From NCBI GenBank assembly GCA_000149265.1, contig CH003047.1, positions 307,070-371,069 on the forward strand: DNA of 64,000 nt, written 5' to 3'. Below are positions 35,401-50,400 of this stretch, piece after piece. Both the position numbers and the translations under genes were made by a program. The stretch's first letter is position 1. Each line of letters starts with the position of its first letter. Origin of the DNA: Ciona savignyi. Its lineage: Eukaryota; Chordata; Ascidiacea; Phlebobranchia; Cionidae. The notes beneath the pieces are model-generated. The model was not told the DNA's origin and searched no databases. It saw nothing but the letters and a program-made list of their open reading frames with translations.

Positions 35401-38400
35401 TAAAGCATTTCAGAATAGGTCTAATTATTCACTAATTATTTAATATTATGCACTCCACCTGGACAACATCTTTCTCTCTAGTTTTGTAATTGTCTGCCTG
35501 TCTTAATTTACATCATTTAGCCTAAATATATCAATTTCCATAAAATAAAACGTTTTTTGTAGAGTCACATCAAGTGGCCTGAGCACGCAAGAGAAATACT
35601 GGTGAACATTTTCGGGATTGTGGAGACGAACTTTTCGTATCCCCACCTTGATGACATGGAGAATTTGAGCACGGAGTAAGTTGTGCTTTCTGTCAAATAT
35701 AATTAATTAATTTACCAAACAGTACACTGGGTAAGCAAGCTATGTATAATGATTTGTCATCAATTATTTGTATAATGTTGCTGACTTTAAATCTTTTGTG
35801 GCAGATGTGTCACTAACTTTTACCCAAACATTCTACAGTTATGTTCAGAACATCCTATTTACTTTGCTGAATCATGTTGAATGTGAGGTGGACTGTTTGC
35901 AAAGCAAAACTGAAGTTAAAGGTAAATGACAATTACCATTTGATTTGGTTTTTTCAAAATCGCACAGTCACATAAAATTCATCAATCACTTTTATAAAAT
36001 GTTGCATCATTTTTTTACTAAATGAAATTTATTTTTTATGATGTTTTCCTGATCCTGAAGGTATAATTTTAAATTTTATATTTTAGGATGTGGAGTTACT
36101 ACTCTTGGTTGGCACATCAATTACCTGTTCCAAGCTCTTTCACTTTACCAGTACTTTCAGACCACTCTTAACTTGCTTCCTGCAGTATTAAAAAATAATG
36201 AAAATACTGATGACGTTACCTCAGCCAAAACTACTGAGAATAAAAATGCAGGAGAAGTTGTAGAGCAAATGTCCTTAGCATCCGACTCTACACCCATCTT
36301 TCCAACTGGGTCATCTGCGGAGGGTGGATCCTCACGCGAGTGGAAATATTTTCTACTGAGATTGCTTTTCACTCGTTCCAAATATTTAACTTTTCTTGGG
36401 CAAAATCAAAAGGCTATTTTTAACTTGGAAGCTTGCCAAGGTGAGATTTATTGTCAGATTGTCACAATTGCAAAACACAATAGTTGCCACCTTCTATCCA
36501 CAGCTAATTTATTTGTATTATCATTGTGTGTAGTATTTTTATGTAATGTCTAGTTGGCGATAAGCTTTGCACATTTTAGCTGTTTGTGTAGATTTATTTG
36601 CAATATTTTTGTTTTTTAAGTTTTGATAGACCAATTCAGAAAGACAAGGTCGAAACAACTTTCCATGCACTGAACTTAACACATTTTATTTGCACTTTGA
36701 CATCAAGGCTACCCATACAAATTTTCAAAGATGCCTGATTTTTTTCCTCAGAGTTTCTCGCTATAACAAAAAAGTACGCTATAAAACGAAATCCGAAGTA
36801 TAATCAACCCATTGAGGTACATGTTCCTAACATGAAAAATGGACCTGTGCTTTCTGAAGAAACTGCACAAAAGCAAATTGATATTTTAAAGAGGTAAGTT
36901 GAATGTTTTTTACAGTCAGCGAGTGGTATTCGTTTGCTTATAGCAAGTATACATTTTTTTTAAATTGTATTTATCTATTTACTTGAAAGCTGTAAAGAAA
37001 GTTTACTCATGAAAGATTTGTTACATCAGGCTAACTTAATATTATGTCTTTTGTAAACATGAGTTGAAGCTTGCTGGATAAAAATATCATTTTTCTTTCC
37101 ATATTTATACTAAAAGTATTTAATAACAAAAATGCCACTGAATGCTTTTTTAGACATTGTTAAGCGTCAGTAGTTGGTGCTCTGACATTGAGCATTATTT
37201 TAGCTTATAAGAAAAATATGTTTATTGTGATGTCATGATTTCCATTGTGGACCAGGTCTCCAACAATGAAAATTCACATAGGAAATTTTTTTATCTGGAA
37301 CAACCTTTAAACAAATCATAATTGTTTATCTGACACTTCGGATGAAATCGTATAAATATTTGTTATATTTTATGTATTGTATGTTTGTTTTAATTAAAAA
37401 TCCAGTTAAGTAAGTTATTATGACCCCCATCTATAAGAAGCACATCAAATCAAATATTTCTTTAGAGCTCAAGTTCTGGAGGATGTGAAGGACTTTTTCG
37501 ATCGTGAGCAATTCAAAGAAGTTGTGAATCTCCTCCAGCCAACTCTGATGGAGGACTCCGAGGTCCCCACTTCAACTCATCTGCATCGCGCACGACAGCT
37601 CCGACAGCTTTTAGTGTCGTATGAGAAGCTTGGTGAGCACCTTGCACTCTTGCACAATGCATCTTCTATTCTGAACGAAGTGTTGGCCAATGCAAGAAAT
37701 GCAAGTTTGGTTAAGGTATGTCAATGATTTAATTATTTCACCATCTGTTTTTTGTTCACAAGAAGTTTTCTCACAGTGACTGTGTGTAATGTTTAATTTA
37801 TAAACCTGAAACTGATATTCCTATCTTTTAGAACATATCAATAAAAAAAGGATAAAACACATAGAAATAAAGTTATACGAAGCCAGTAATACAAAGCACC
37901 ACGATTTGCACCCATAATTTAAAAAAAATAAAAATCATTCAATCATTTGCATTTTTTTAAGATGGTTTAATTTTGCAACTCTGTCAAAGCAACAAGTATA
38001 GACTGATGGCACCAAACATGTTTGATTAAATAACTTTAATTTAGTTAATGAGAATTTTAATTGTTTTTTATTTTTAGAGAAATGACAGCAATAAACTGAC
38101 TACTGATTTAAATCTGAATAAAGAATGGAATTCAACTCTGGTGCTCACATATCAAAGTAAGTTTTTGCGTTTAATATGACTCAATATATATAACGGAACA
38201 ACAGCATTAACTACTAAATCATTAATTTGATTAAGATTGTATTAATTTGATTAAGATATAAACATATTTTGCAAGGTAAAGTGGCGTTATCAACATTTTC
38301 TATTCGTAAATAGATGCAGATCGTTATTGTTGTGACAGCACAACAAGTTTACCAACTTTGATTTTTCAGCATTGAATCGTATTCTTAGTAAAGACGCGTC

Positions 38401-41400
38401 TTCAATTGAAAATCTTGACAAAACTATGCTCATCCGCTTGTCCCACACTATTTGTTCTTGTATTGATTTCGTGATGGTGGAAATGGAAATTAACCGGTCA
38501 TTTCCGGAAAAAATTGGGTCCACTCATATCACAATACACATGTGGATTACTTTATATAAGTGAGTTGAGGTTCCATTAAAAATGAATCTGTTGTTTAATC
38601 ATTTACCCTTGCTTGCTTAAACCAAAAAATCATGTGAGTTGCATAAATATAAAAAATAATAATTCATTACATGTACTGTGGAAATGTAGATGTTGGGTTT
38701 ATGTTGGTACCATCCTGCAATATAGATATCCCGGCCACCAAAATAAAAACCATTAAGAAATATACAAAGTGTTATCCTTTAACAAAATTCTATTTAAACA
38801 ACAAAATAGGAACAGTTAGTTACCCATTTGTCTGTTTGGGTTTCATCTTGCATTTTTGTGTATGGTTGACAATAAATAGTTTCATCAGTTAATTTTTTAA
38901 ATATTAACTCTTTAAATAATTTTTTAACATTTGATCTTCTGTCTTGTATTTGTGTTGAACTATTTTGTTTGTTTTTTACTCTACACACTTCGCATCCATT
39001 TTAGGCTAGTGAAAACATTTGAGCTTGATTTGGAATCCAAGAGTTCGGAGCTACCATGTTCGTTAATGTTACTCGACACTGCGCATCAGTGGCTGGGTGA
39101 CAGGGGTGAGAGTTTATTTACACTTCCATATCATTATATATCTTCACAATTTTAAACTGTATGACATTCGAAATGTCCATGCAGGATTTTTAAGCTTTGT
39201 TTTTTAAAGTTTTTAAAAGTACTTACTACAATATTTGCCCATATGACATCCAAATCGTAAAATTAGTTGCGAGTATTTCACAGAATTACCGACCTCTAAT
39301 TATCTATTATGTATTAAAAATGAAATTACAGTTATTTCCAATGAATTTTCAGCTATCTTAAGGCCGGGTTCACACCAAAGCGACAAAAACGTTTTTGTCG
39401 TGTCGGACCGACGTTTTTCAAATAGAACGCATTGTCTCTTATGCGCCGATTCACACCAGTCCGATTTTGACGCAAACGACACGTTTTCTGTCGTACGACA
39501 AAAAAACATGTTTTTCAGGAATAGAGCATGCGCTATTTTCTTACGACATGTTTTTTTGTCGGATGAGTTTAATATCGTGAAAAATCAGCATATACAATTG
39601 TTTTATTGCTAATATGCAGTACATATAGTATTACTATGAATATAAATGTGTTGTAAAGTAAATACACTAGTTTTAATAATATTAGAGAGTTTAGGTTGAA
39701 GTGAATATGGAGTGAAGTGCACAGCAATTAGGTCAAGACAGATACATTTAGTTTAAAATCAGTAACTTAGTCTGTTGTGATTAAATAGGCTAGCTAACAA
39801 ATAATGCATAACACTAGTTCAACATCTCAGGTAAGCCTGTTATGTAGCCTAAACTGAACAAAACCAGTATCGGTACTTAAACTCACACTAATTTCCCTGA
39901 TAGAAGATAGGTACTGGTTAAATATATATTTAGCATGTAGAATTATGGTGGATCCAAGCAAACTTCAACTACTAATTCAAGAATTGTATGTTAAGGTGGC
40001 AAAATATAAGCCTAATATCTCCAGTCCAGTTCTGCATACCGGTATATGAATTGAGTTGTACAAGAGTTAACTTGGAATTTATTTGTCAAGTTTTGAACGA
40101 GACTGGTAAGTGTGTAAAGTGTTGCATTTATAAATAGATTATGTTCTATATATGATTCTACTTTTTGTAAGTATCTAGCTAGTTAAAAAAACCATTACAG
40201 CGGTACAGATCTGGTTGCCAAACTAAACTACCCAATACAAGTTGGATGTTAATTCTAATATTCAGCAAAACTTTTGTTAACCACTTTTGTACATAAGAAT
40301 GTTTTATTGCATTGAATGGTAAATGAAGTTTTGCATCTAGGCAATTATTAGATTACAACAGGCCGTGAGTACTAGCATTAATAATTGCATTACCATAGTG
40401 AAACAAATATAATCAATCCTATAATCCTGTACACTTATTTTTTGGTCTTGTGGATTATGTATATTAATGTTGAATAACACCGGTATACATTTGTGTTTAC
40501 AGCATGACTGGACCAGTTCCAGTAATTCAAGTTCATCATGTGACAACACTGATACAGATATGGAAGTAGAATTTCAATTTTACTTCTGCAAATTACTGCC
40601 GGTAACTGAAAAGTACATACCAGAGGCTACAGAGCACTGAAGTGCCCCAAAATAACAAAGAAACCAGCAAATAATGCACACAAATAACCAAGACAATGCT
40701 TCACTTTTTAAAATGTCGTAGTGACTTTCAAAGTGGTTTGCGAGCATCCCGATAAACATTTTGTTTTCAAACTAGATTAGTATCACTATTTAACTCTTTT
40801 AAATTCATGCATCCATTTTGTGCTGTAGTAAATTGTTGATGTTAATTGAGTTATTTCCATTTTATTTATCATATTCATTGTTCTGTGTACAACACTCTCC
40901 ATACTGCTTGTTTATATGGGTGATATGAACTGTGAGCAAAAACAAATGTTATTGTTTTATTTGTACAGATGAAACCAATACATTTACCCTCCAATGTATT
41001 TATCCTAGTTATTGGTTTTTGGTTGTCAAAGTGCAAAATATTGGCACCACTTTAAATTACTATGCCACACTTTTTGGCAGAAGAACAACCAAAATAACCT
41101 AAGACACCTCCAGTACAGTTTTGGCAGCCATGTAGTGTACAAATGTTAAGGTCAAGAGTGTTTAATGTTAAGGATTTAAGGTTGTAATACTGATTATATA
41201 GAAGTATGTTTCTTTTCTATAATTGGCTTCAGTCTATAAGTAATTCAGGAAAAAGTTAGGTTGTCATACTTCAAAAATGTGACTTTTTCAGGTTCCATTA
41301 GCATGTTTAGTTTATCCTATATAGGATTTATCCAAGTTAATTGGTGTCCTATGACGATAGTACTCTGAATACCAATTAAAAATTATGATGTCTTCACCTT

Positions 41401-44400
41401 TATTTTCATATAAAATTCTAGTTAAAGGTGTTTATCCATACTCACGCAAACCGTCGGACCGAAACACGTTTTATTGGTGTGAATCGACACAAAACAAAAA
41501 ACGAAAAACACGCTTACGACAAAAACGTTTTTGTTGGACGTACGACAAAATGTCGTTTTGGTGTGAATCCAGCCTAAAACTACAACCCTCTACTTGCAAG
41601 ATTTGTGGCCAGTCTTGTGTCATCTGTTTTCTTCTTACACCAACGAAATCCCAACTTTACATAATATATTGTCTGATTATTGATCGTTGCAGATATTTTG
41701 TATTTTCCACAGGCATGTGCTGCAGTTCCAACGCAGCTTTGTTGCGGTTTCATGTTAAAGAAATTGAAGAAAGATTTCCAAGGTATATAGTTCATGCAGT
41801 TAATTGCAACACATTCTGCCATCTTTACATCACTTTTGCTACTATTTTGGCTGCATTCCAATTCATAATTTGATCACCAGGATTTAGCTCAAAATCAGCT
41901 GTCACAACAGATGTTTGAAACTTGCCTGTGCTTTTGATCATATGCAATAGGGAAACATGTAAAATTCTTTATTCAAGTGAGGATCTTCAACTCTTTAAAT
42001 AATCATTCTTTTCTTTTTTCCCAGAATGAAGGAACAAACGGACTTGCAGAAACAGGAAAGTTTAAACTGCTCCATGGAACAAAACTTATTTTGCATGTAC
42101 GGCTATCCAGCAAAAGTTAAAAGCAGAAAAATACAGGAACATTTAGCAAAGTATGTTTTGTCTATTTTACTTGGATCATTGGTTAAGCCGTAAAGTATTA
42201 AATGTGTAATTTAGTTTTAGTTTTTAAAAATGTAATGCGTAGGTTTGCGGTGCCCCTGCCCACCATGATCACTAAATGGTATTCTCCTTGGGCAGGTGAC
42301 TTGATGAACATTGGTTTGATCATGAAGTATAAAATTAGTTTTACTAAATTACAAATTCTCAAGTACAACAACCTGACTGTTTAAATGACCAGTTACTTAA
42401 GTTTTACACCAGATGATAATGGTCGCATCTTAATACAGGATTAAGGAATAAATAATAATACCTTATCTGATCTTCAACAGGAATGTGACATTAAAATGGC
42501 CAGACTTTATGACTTTGTTCTGTTATTTTTGTCCTTCCGATTTACCGGAGTTCGACAGTTTCAAAGCAAGCACTGTGTCAACTGATCTGTCCCAGCTTAT
42601 TCTACGTGGTCTACACATGGTTCCAGAGTCATTACTGGTATGTGGATTTAAAATACAATAAAAGAGCGGATTATTATTTAGATGGCCATCAATTCCTTCA
42701 TTTGCAACAGACGCATTTCTTTTGTGATTCTACATCTCTTTTACAAATAAATAAACACAATTTCGTACCAAATTTAACTTAACCTTGGGCAATAGAATTG
42801 TAGGGGTACTCTTGTTTGATTTTCCTTGATGATTGAATTAAATAAAACCCTATAAACCCAAACAAATAAATCCATTTAGGCTAGAATCCCGAACACTGAA
42901 TCCGAAGTGATTTCCTTCATCGAACATGATTGTGACATCACTATGACATCGCTAAGAACTTTTGTTAAGCCTGACAAAGAGTTAAACACCCTCGCAGATC
43001 TGTACTACTTGCTCGGGGACTTTAATTTGAAGAATCGAGAAATCAACAAGGCGATGAAATATTACTTGTTGGACATCAGGATTCATCCAAATAGGTCAGA
43101 AAGGTTAAACAATAAATGATGTGCTGGGTGTTAAATTGGTGTTCGAAATGAAATGATGACTGTAACCAGATTTGGTATATAGACAGCTTAAAAGCTACAA
43201 CTCTGTAATAATATGAGTTTCATACATTTTGATTATATTATAGAATTATACAAATTCTGTATTACTACATTTATCAGTGTGACTAGTACCATTATTTATT
43301 ACGATTAAAGGCTTGACATAATTTGTTTTTCTCATGCAAGTGCGTAATTAGGTAAATTTTATGCACTAAAATTAACACTTAAATACACCTCGGTTTATTT
43401 CACAGTTTTAGTGAGTGTTTTTTTATTTAAGTTTCATAAGTTAAATTTAAATTCTGCCAATCCTACATGAAAGCTACTTCTACCATTTGTAAAAACTTTA
43501 GAATAAAATTTCCAACCAGTGCCAATAATTATTAAAATAAATTGTCATAAACTAACAGTGTTTACTTGTTTGTTTTTTATCCAGGTTTGATTCGTGGGCG
43601 GGCATGGCACTTGCAAGGTCCAGTCAAATTGAAGACAGATTAAGATTATGTGAATCAAAGAAATCTCACCATAAAGTAATTATATTATTGGTGCTGGTTA
43701 GAAATTTTCCATTACGTTTTTGAATGTTAACCTGGCTTAGGACTGTTAAATACAAATGAAAAATTAACAGCACTTCTTCTAGCTTTTATCAAGTCATATT
43801 GCGTCTAAATCATTCTTTCTTTCTTAGAAGTTGTTTTCTTTAAGCTAGGTTAATAGCACCAAACCTGGTTAATATTCCAAAGCAAGATGTTGTTCTACCA
43901 TAATTAACTATTCTAATCATCAACGTCAGTCAAATAAGGCAATCCAACCCATCTAATCACAACATGGATATGTGAGATGGATTTAAGTTGGTTCTGTATC
44001 ATTTCCTGCTAATATTTTTGATTTTGCTTCATGTTGAGGCTTCTTCTCATTTGCTCAATGTAATATTTTAATTACCACCGAGATTTGTGATGCAAGTATC
44101 TGCATAACATTCACGTTTAACAAGTTTAGAAAAAAGTTTACTAACATTTTTAACCAGGTTAACTATTTATCAACTAAATCAATTTTTTTATAAAAGTTTG
44201 ATTGCAAATAACATTTTCAAAAAACTTACATTGAACTACATGTTTTATGATTATCAAATATTTTAACTTTGTACTGGTGTCATAATTTTTAACAAAAACG
44301 TTCAGTTCTCGGACAGCGGTACAGAGCGACGTGCAATGGCTGCACTCGCGTGTTTTAAACGAGCTCTCAGCATTGAGTCGGACAGCGTTAAACTGTGGAT

Positions 44401-47400
44401 TGAATATGGCTCATTGGCTTACTGGATCCAATCTATGTATTCAAGGTGAACAAGTGCTTGTTAGATCCAAAGGGTGTTCATGATTCATTGTGTTGTGTTT
44501 GTGTAGAAAGGTTCAAGTTTTCCCTCTTTACAGAAAATTAAAACGAAGATCGAAATCAGTGAAGGGAGATGAGCAAAATATTGAAATGAAACAAAAGCAA
44601 ATGATTAATATTGCAAAGAATAGTTTCAACAGTGCCAAAAACTGTGATGTAAGTTTTGACAATTTTTTGTATGTTTTGCCAATTTTGACCAATAAGTCAC
44701 AACACACTGACCACAGAGCGAAGACATCTATGAAGAGGAGTGGCTGGCTAACTACATGCTCGGGAAACTCGCAGAAAAAGAAGGAAAACCTCCATCGGAA
44801 TTTCTCAACCTCTATTATTCCGCTGCCGAACTTTTACACAACAGAGGAGCAAAGTGAGTAATAAGAGTTGCATAAAAATGTTTATAATATGTCAAATGAG
44901 CAGATGATATATTAGGGTAACATCTGATATAATAAGGTTGTGGCTAAGTAACGTAGTAAATTCATGATACCGGATTCGATTGATATAAGTAATACACAAA
45001 GCACTTGTACTAAATTATTTTGTGCTTATAACATTTTTTGGTTCTTTTGTAAATAATTCTTCAGAGAACAACAACCAGCTGTTAGAAAATGTGTTTTTAT
45101 TTTGCAGATACCCTAAAAAAATTCTCGCCAAATATGGCAGTGTGGCAGGATATGCCATAGAAGCACTTGAAATGTATTTCAGAGTCCACTCATCCGTACT
45201 CAAGTATATATTAAAGCATGAAGACAATATTCCCTACTCGGAAATAAAATATATGGCAGGCAAGTGTGTGGTTGTCAACCAAACACAGTGTTTTTATTTG
45301 AATTATAATAATCACACTAATTTATTTGAAATATAATAATCACACTAATTTATTTGAAATATAATAATCACACCAATCCCTAATAATATAAATAGAATTA
45401 TCTTGTAACTATATAGTGTACATGTAGTAATAAAATAACTTAATCACAATGTTGTCAAGGTATTAATTTTTAAAATTTAAACTTTTTGTCTGGCGTTTTA
45501 ACAGGTTTGGTAAAAGAATTAGCCAACAGCCCATTTGTAATGAGGGAAGATAACAAATCAGTAAACAACATTGCTAATGAACCAGAAAAGGTAAGATGGA
45601 CAAAATCCCACAGCTTTTGGATATGGTTTGTTTTGATGTCTACCTCCCTCTGTACCTTTTCTATGTATAAGCCTTTATTTTATCTTCATTATGCAATTCC
45701 AGCGTGTTAAGATCTAACAGCTCGCCTGCAGACTTGAAAAATAATGTGGTAACCAAACACATAAGAGGTAACAGAATGTAAATTATAAAATGTACAAAGA
45801 AGGAGCAAATTGCCTCCTTTTGCTCAGTATTTAAAATCGTGGCTCTTTCCATCGCAGTAATATAATTTATCAACCACTTCATTTAAATCAACTTTCCAGG
45901 CTCCCCCACCCTCCAAATTGACTGTGTCAGCTGAATCAACTGAACTGACAATGGGTTCACTTCTTCCAGATTCCGTGGTTCAAGCCCTGCATATTGAAGC
46001 AGGTGAAGTAGATGAATGTATATGGAAGTGCGCCACGATGATTATGTACTGCGGTTATAAATCAAATTTCGTTAGCCAAATATTAAAAGCAGCTAATAAT
46101 AATGAACAAATTGTGAATATGCATTTTATTCTAATGATTCGTTTTTGATTATGGCTGCTCGTGTATAACACCCGTTGTTTTCAACTTTCGAGTATGTATT
46201 GTATAAATGCCATATGTTTTCTGCTGATAGATCTGTTCCTGTGTACAAAGTCTAACTTTGACACAACTCCATGCAGATTGATAGAAGTTATTTTACTGTG
46301 TTCTGTTTTTTCGGTTAGCTCTTCGGTTAAAGTCTTCACCTCCTGCTGGCAATTGAAATGTTGTGGTATCGAAACTGCCTCCTCGCTATACAGTTGTATC
46401 CTTGATAAATTATTTTTTAGCCGCCTGAACTAAACCCAGTATATATATATATAATAGAAAATATATTAGGAATGTCTTGTTTATATACAACACACTGCAA
46501 TAGATCCGTTAACCGACGGTAGGTACAAGGTAATGTGATGATTGCCTGTGTGATAACTGTCTAAATTAACCTTTTTTTCAGCGGAAAGTTCACCTCCCGA
46601 GAACCCCTCTTTGCTGCCACCCGACGACAATACAACAGTCACCACATCATTAAGCGGAGTGCAATGTTCAATTACTAGCACCGAAAGCATTAGGTCTTCA
46701 AAAATTGATACACCCCAAGGTAATTCGTTAATTTCCGGTATTTTAGTAACGATATTACCTATAAAAAAACACTATTAAAACTTACTCTTACCATCACTTG
46801 TATACTTTTTATGACTTATCCATTATCAAAATTCATATCCACACACACTCTAAACCTCTTCCCAAGCTTTTGTCGTCTTATACCTCGTTATCTACACAAG
46901 TACACACTTTTTTCCTTATCTACACCAAGTTATCGCGATTACAATATTCCTGCCTCGCAGAGGAGGCAGTACGACGTAAAATCGATTGTGATGTCATAGT
47001 GGCCACATGCGAAACGGCACTCAAGCTGTGTGCCAAGCGGTTCCCGCTGCACAACAAGTCCATTTATCGTCTGGCCCACCTCTACGCAAGCCGCACCGAG
47101 AATCAAGTAATCATTGATTATTATGACGTATATGCAATACATGTATAAACTGTATACATCTCTTATAAGAGCCTCAATATAATATCCTCATTTAAATCGT
47201 AATGAAAGCTCGCATTATGAATTATACAGCCAATCGTTTTGATGTAGTGTTATTAACAAACGTTTTAGTAACCAGTCAATCGATTTTAAGTGTTTTTTTA
47301 TGATTGTGAATTTTGATATTTCGTTGAACACGGAATACACAGGTATCGATTCGTCTAATATTTAATTTCACCATATAAAACATGCTGGCTGTATTATTCA

Positions 47401-50400
47401 TTATCCCAATATTTGGGAACGCAAAGAAATGATTCCCACACATGTGGTGGGCGGCGCTGGTGAACATAGGTTTTCCTCCATAACTTCGCTTGCGTTATTC
47501 GTCCCAGTAATACTTCCGACGCATAGCGAGGTTGGCATGTGTGCACACGGCAATTAGGATCCGCCTTATATAATTATAAATGAGCAGTTTTGTTGTTTTT
47601 AAGCACAGTTTTCTTCAGCTACTGCAGTGGTCTGTTGCAGTCAATAATCCTCGGCACCTCGTCGCCTTGGCAGACGAGTTGAAAGATTACATGACGCCAG
47701 TCCCGGGCCTGTTATCGGATCGCAACAAGACCAACATTTTTAACGGTGTTTGGAGAATTCCGGTCGACGACATTGATAGGTTGGTTACTTAATCGCTATG
47801 TCATCTCAGTTCAACGTATACTGTGACGTCATAAACAATCGATTAAAGCGCGCACGCAAACAAATAAATGAGCAAATCCCATTGCTCGCCTGACGGCTGT
47901 GTTTGCAATCAAGTCGGATCAATATTTCTCCTGGTAATTTTTATTATAGTTGCCAAAGTTAATTTACATTTTCAATTGGTTTTATATCATTACATTAGGT
48001 TTCCCACGCATGTACCTCTTTTAATGTATCAATCCATTCCAATTCCAAAATGGGTCGGACTCACTAATAAGGTTTATGCGTTCTCACGGACATTTAACTG
48101 GGGCATGTGTCGTGTGTATGTATATATATTTACCGGTAAATGCAAAATTGTCCACCCTATGGAAGGTTTTTTGATTTATTACACATGTCAAGTTAACTGA
48201 CCAACTACTGGTACCACTATAAATGCAAACCATTCGCATTGGGTAATGGTTACATATTTGTACTTAATGGACGTCCATGTCCTGTGGTATAGAAGAGGTC
48301 ACATTGCATACATTGCATGGCCTCTCACCCCGAAACCTTGGTTGGCGCGATATATATATTTGTCCCATGGTTTTGCGCCGGGGATCATACATAGTAGCCA
48401 CCACATGTGCGATTTGGTTTAGAACTTCATTAACCAACAAATACATTGACTTTTTTCAGGCCCGGAAGCTTTTCATACCATCTTAATCGCTGTGTGTCGC
48501 TGTTGCTGAACACCGCACGAAAGTTGGCTCACAGCCAAACGTTGCTCTACCTTCACAACATGCTGAATCGGAACCCAGACCACGGCAAGTAAGTGCTTTC
48601 AAAATCTTTAACGCATCACGATATTTAGGCCAATTCTAAACGGCCGAAATTTAAAAAAATACGGAAATTCGCACATTACAAGAACAGCTCAAATCCTCTA
48701 ACCCTTATGCTGTTAGGTTTGATTAGCGATTAATATAAAATTCCGCAGTTGCATAATTTAAATCCATATTTTCGGGTTTTTGTTGCGAAATATGGTTACG
48801 ATCTCAAAGAAATGTTTAGCGCTTGTTAGATGCGGAGGTTTAACTTCAATGGTCGTAATAACAAAACGTATAACATTGCTTGAATTTCAGGTTTCGGTTC
48901 AATAGAAAATATAAAGGTATTTTTGTAGGTGTTGCATTGATATTATTGTTTTTACAGCGTTTCATTTGTAAGATTTGTATAATTTTTAATACAGCATCTC
49001 CATATACACGATATCGTTACTGTAAAATTTCATAAACTTTCTATCCAGTTCGTTGACTATCTCGATTGTTAGTGTGTCGCTGGTCGCCCGAAAGTTTGCC
49101 GAATCGCAACTGGTCGCTAGGTAGTCGGTTGTGTCATTGGGCAAGAAATAAACTTTTACTAAACGTGAAATAACGTTTTAATCATGTATAACACACTGCA
49201 TTAAGCTCGGGTAACATCTTACTTGTGTTAACTAAAGGCCAGAAAGTGCGTTTTTTGTTCCACTATTTTTTTCTTCATAACCCTGTCTCTTCATTTATCC
49301 AATCAAAACGGGACGTATAATTCTGCATGTTTAATGAACCCAAATGAACAGTAACACAAGTAAACTCATGGCATTTCTGTTTGTATAGAATGTTGAGAGA
49401 AATAATCACGCATCTATACGGTAATCAGTTCCCTATCAAATAAAGACCGCCTTAAAATATAACATTTTCTCCTCAAAAGCAGGAGGCATAACTGCTTTTC
49501 TAACAATGCACCTGCGTATGACCTTACAATACAAGTGTGAAAAGAAACAATTTATTTCCTTCCACGTGATTGACAGTTTGGTTTTATTAGCGCTTTATCG
49601 GCATTCGCACACAGCGAAGTTTAACAAGATTCGAAAATATTCTCTATTATTTCAGGGAGTAATTTTTGAGAAATGCTTCTTGTTTTCTCCCAGGTTTAAA
49701 CTAAAATAGTGCTTTAAAAGGTTCAGAAAAGGTCACCCGTCTGTTGTGTTTGCGCGATATATATACATCTAATTTTAGAAATACACAGTTAATTATTTAA
49801 CTAATTGCACCGAAGATGTCAACTAATTTAAGTTTGTAGTGCCTTTGTCGAATTGTATGCGGTTTTATTAAATTTTGTTGTAAGAGTTAGTATCGTTTTT
49901 TTGTATTTTTGCAAATGAAATATTTGTTCTGCCATTCGCTTAGTTCTGATTCAAATGATCCCGATGATCCAAACTGACTGATAATTTTATTCGTTCTAAT
50001 TCACTTGAAAATCTAGATTTTAATATCCAAACCTGTTTTCATTTGTCATGTAAGTAGGTTTTCAATTATTGCAAATTTTTTATCAAATTATATACCTTAA
50101 CACATAAGATCTGAATACCTAGCCTAAGTACCAAACCCCAAGAGACTGCCTCACATCGCTGTCGTACTCGGCCGACCTATGTGTCTAAAAATGTTAAAGT
50201 TCCGAAGGCGTGACTCTTTCACAAATATTTGCTCTTTGAAAATTATATATAGAACAGTGTTGCCAGTTTTCAATCATTTAGCTTGAATTTCTAAAGCCAG
50301 TAAGCTGATTGTGAAATTCGATTTCTTCATTCCATTGTCTATTTTAATCGTCCAATTGTTGTGGCCTCTTTGAGTAGAGCACTGTCAAGTATCTATGCCG

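Noticed and set aside
41385..41873. 162-codon plus-strand ORF
   Set aside because: It spans the right arm of the Harbinger-type element and CABIN1 exon 25 in a different frame.
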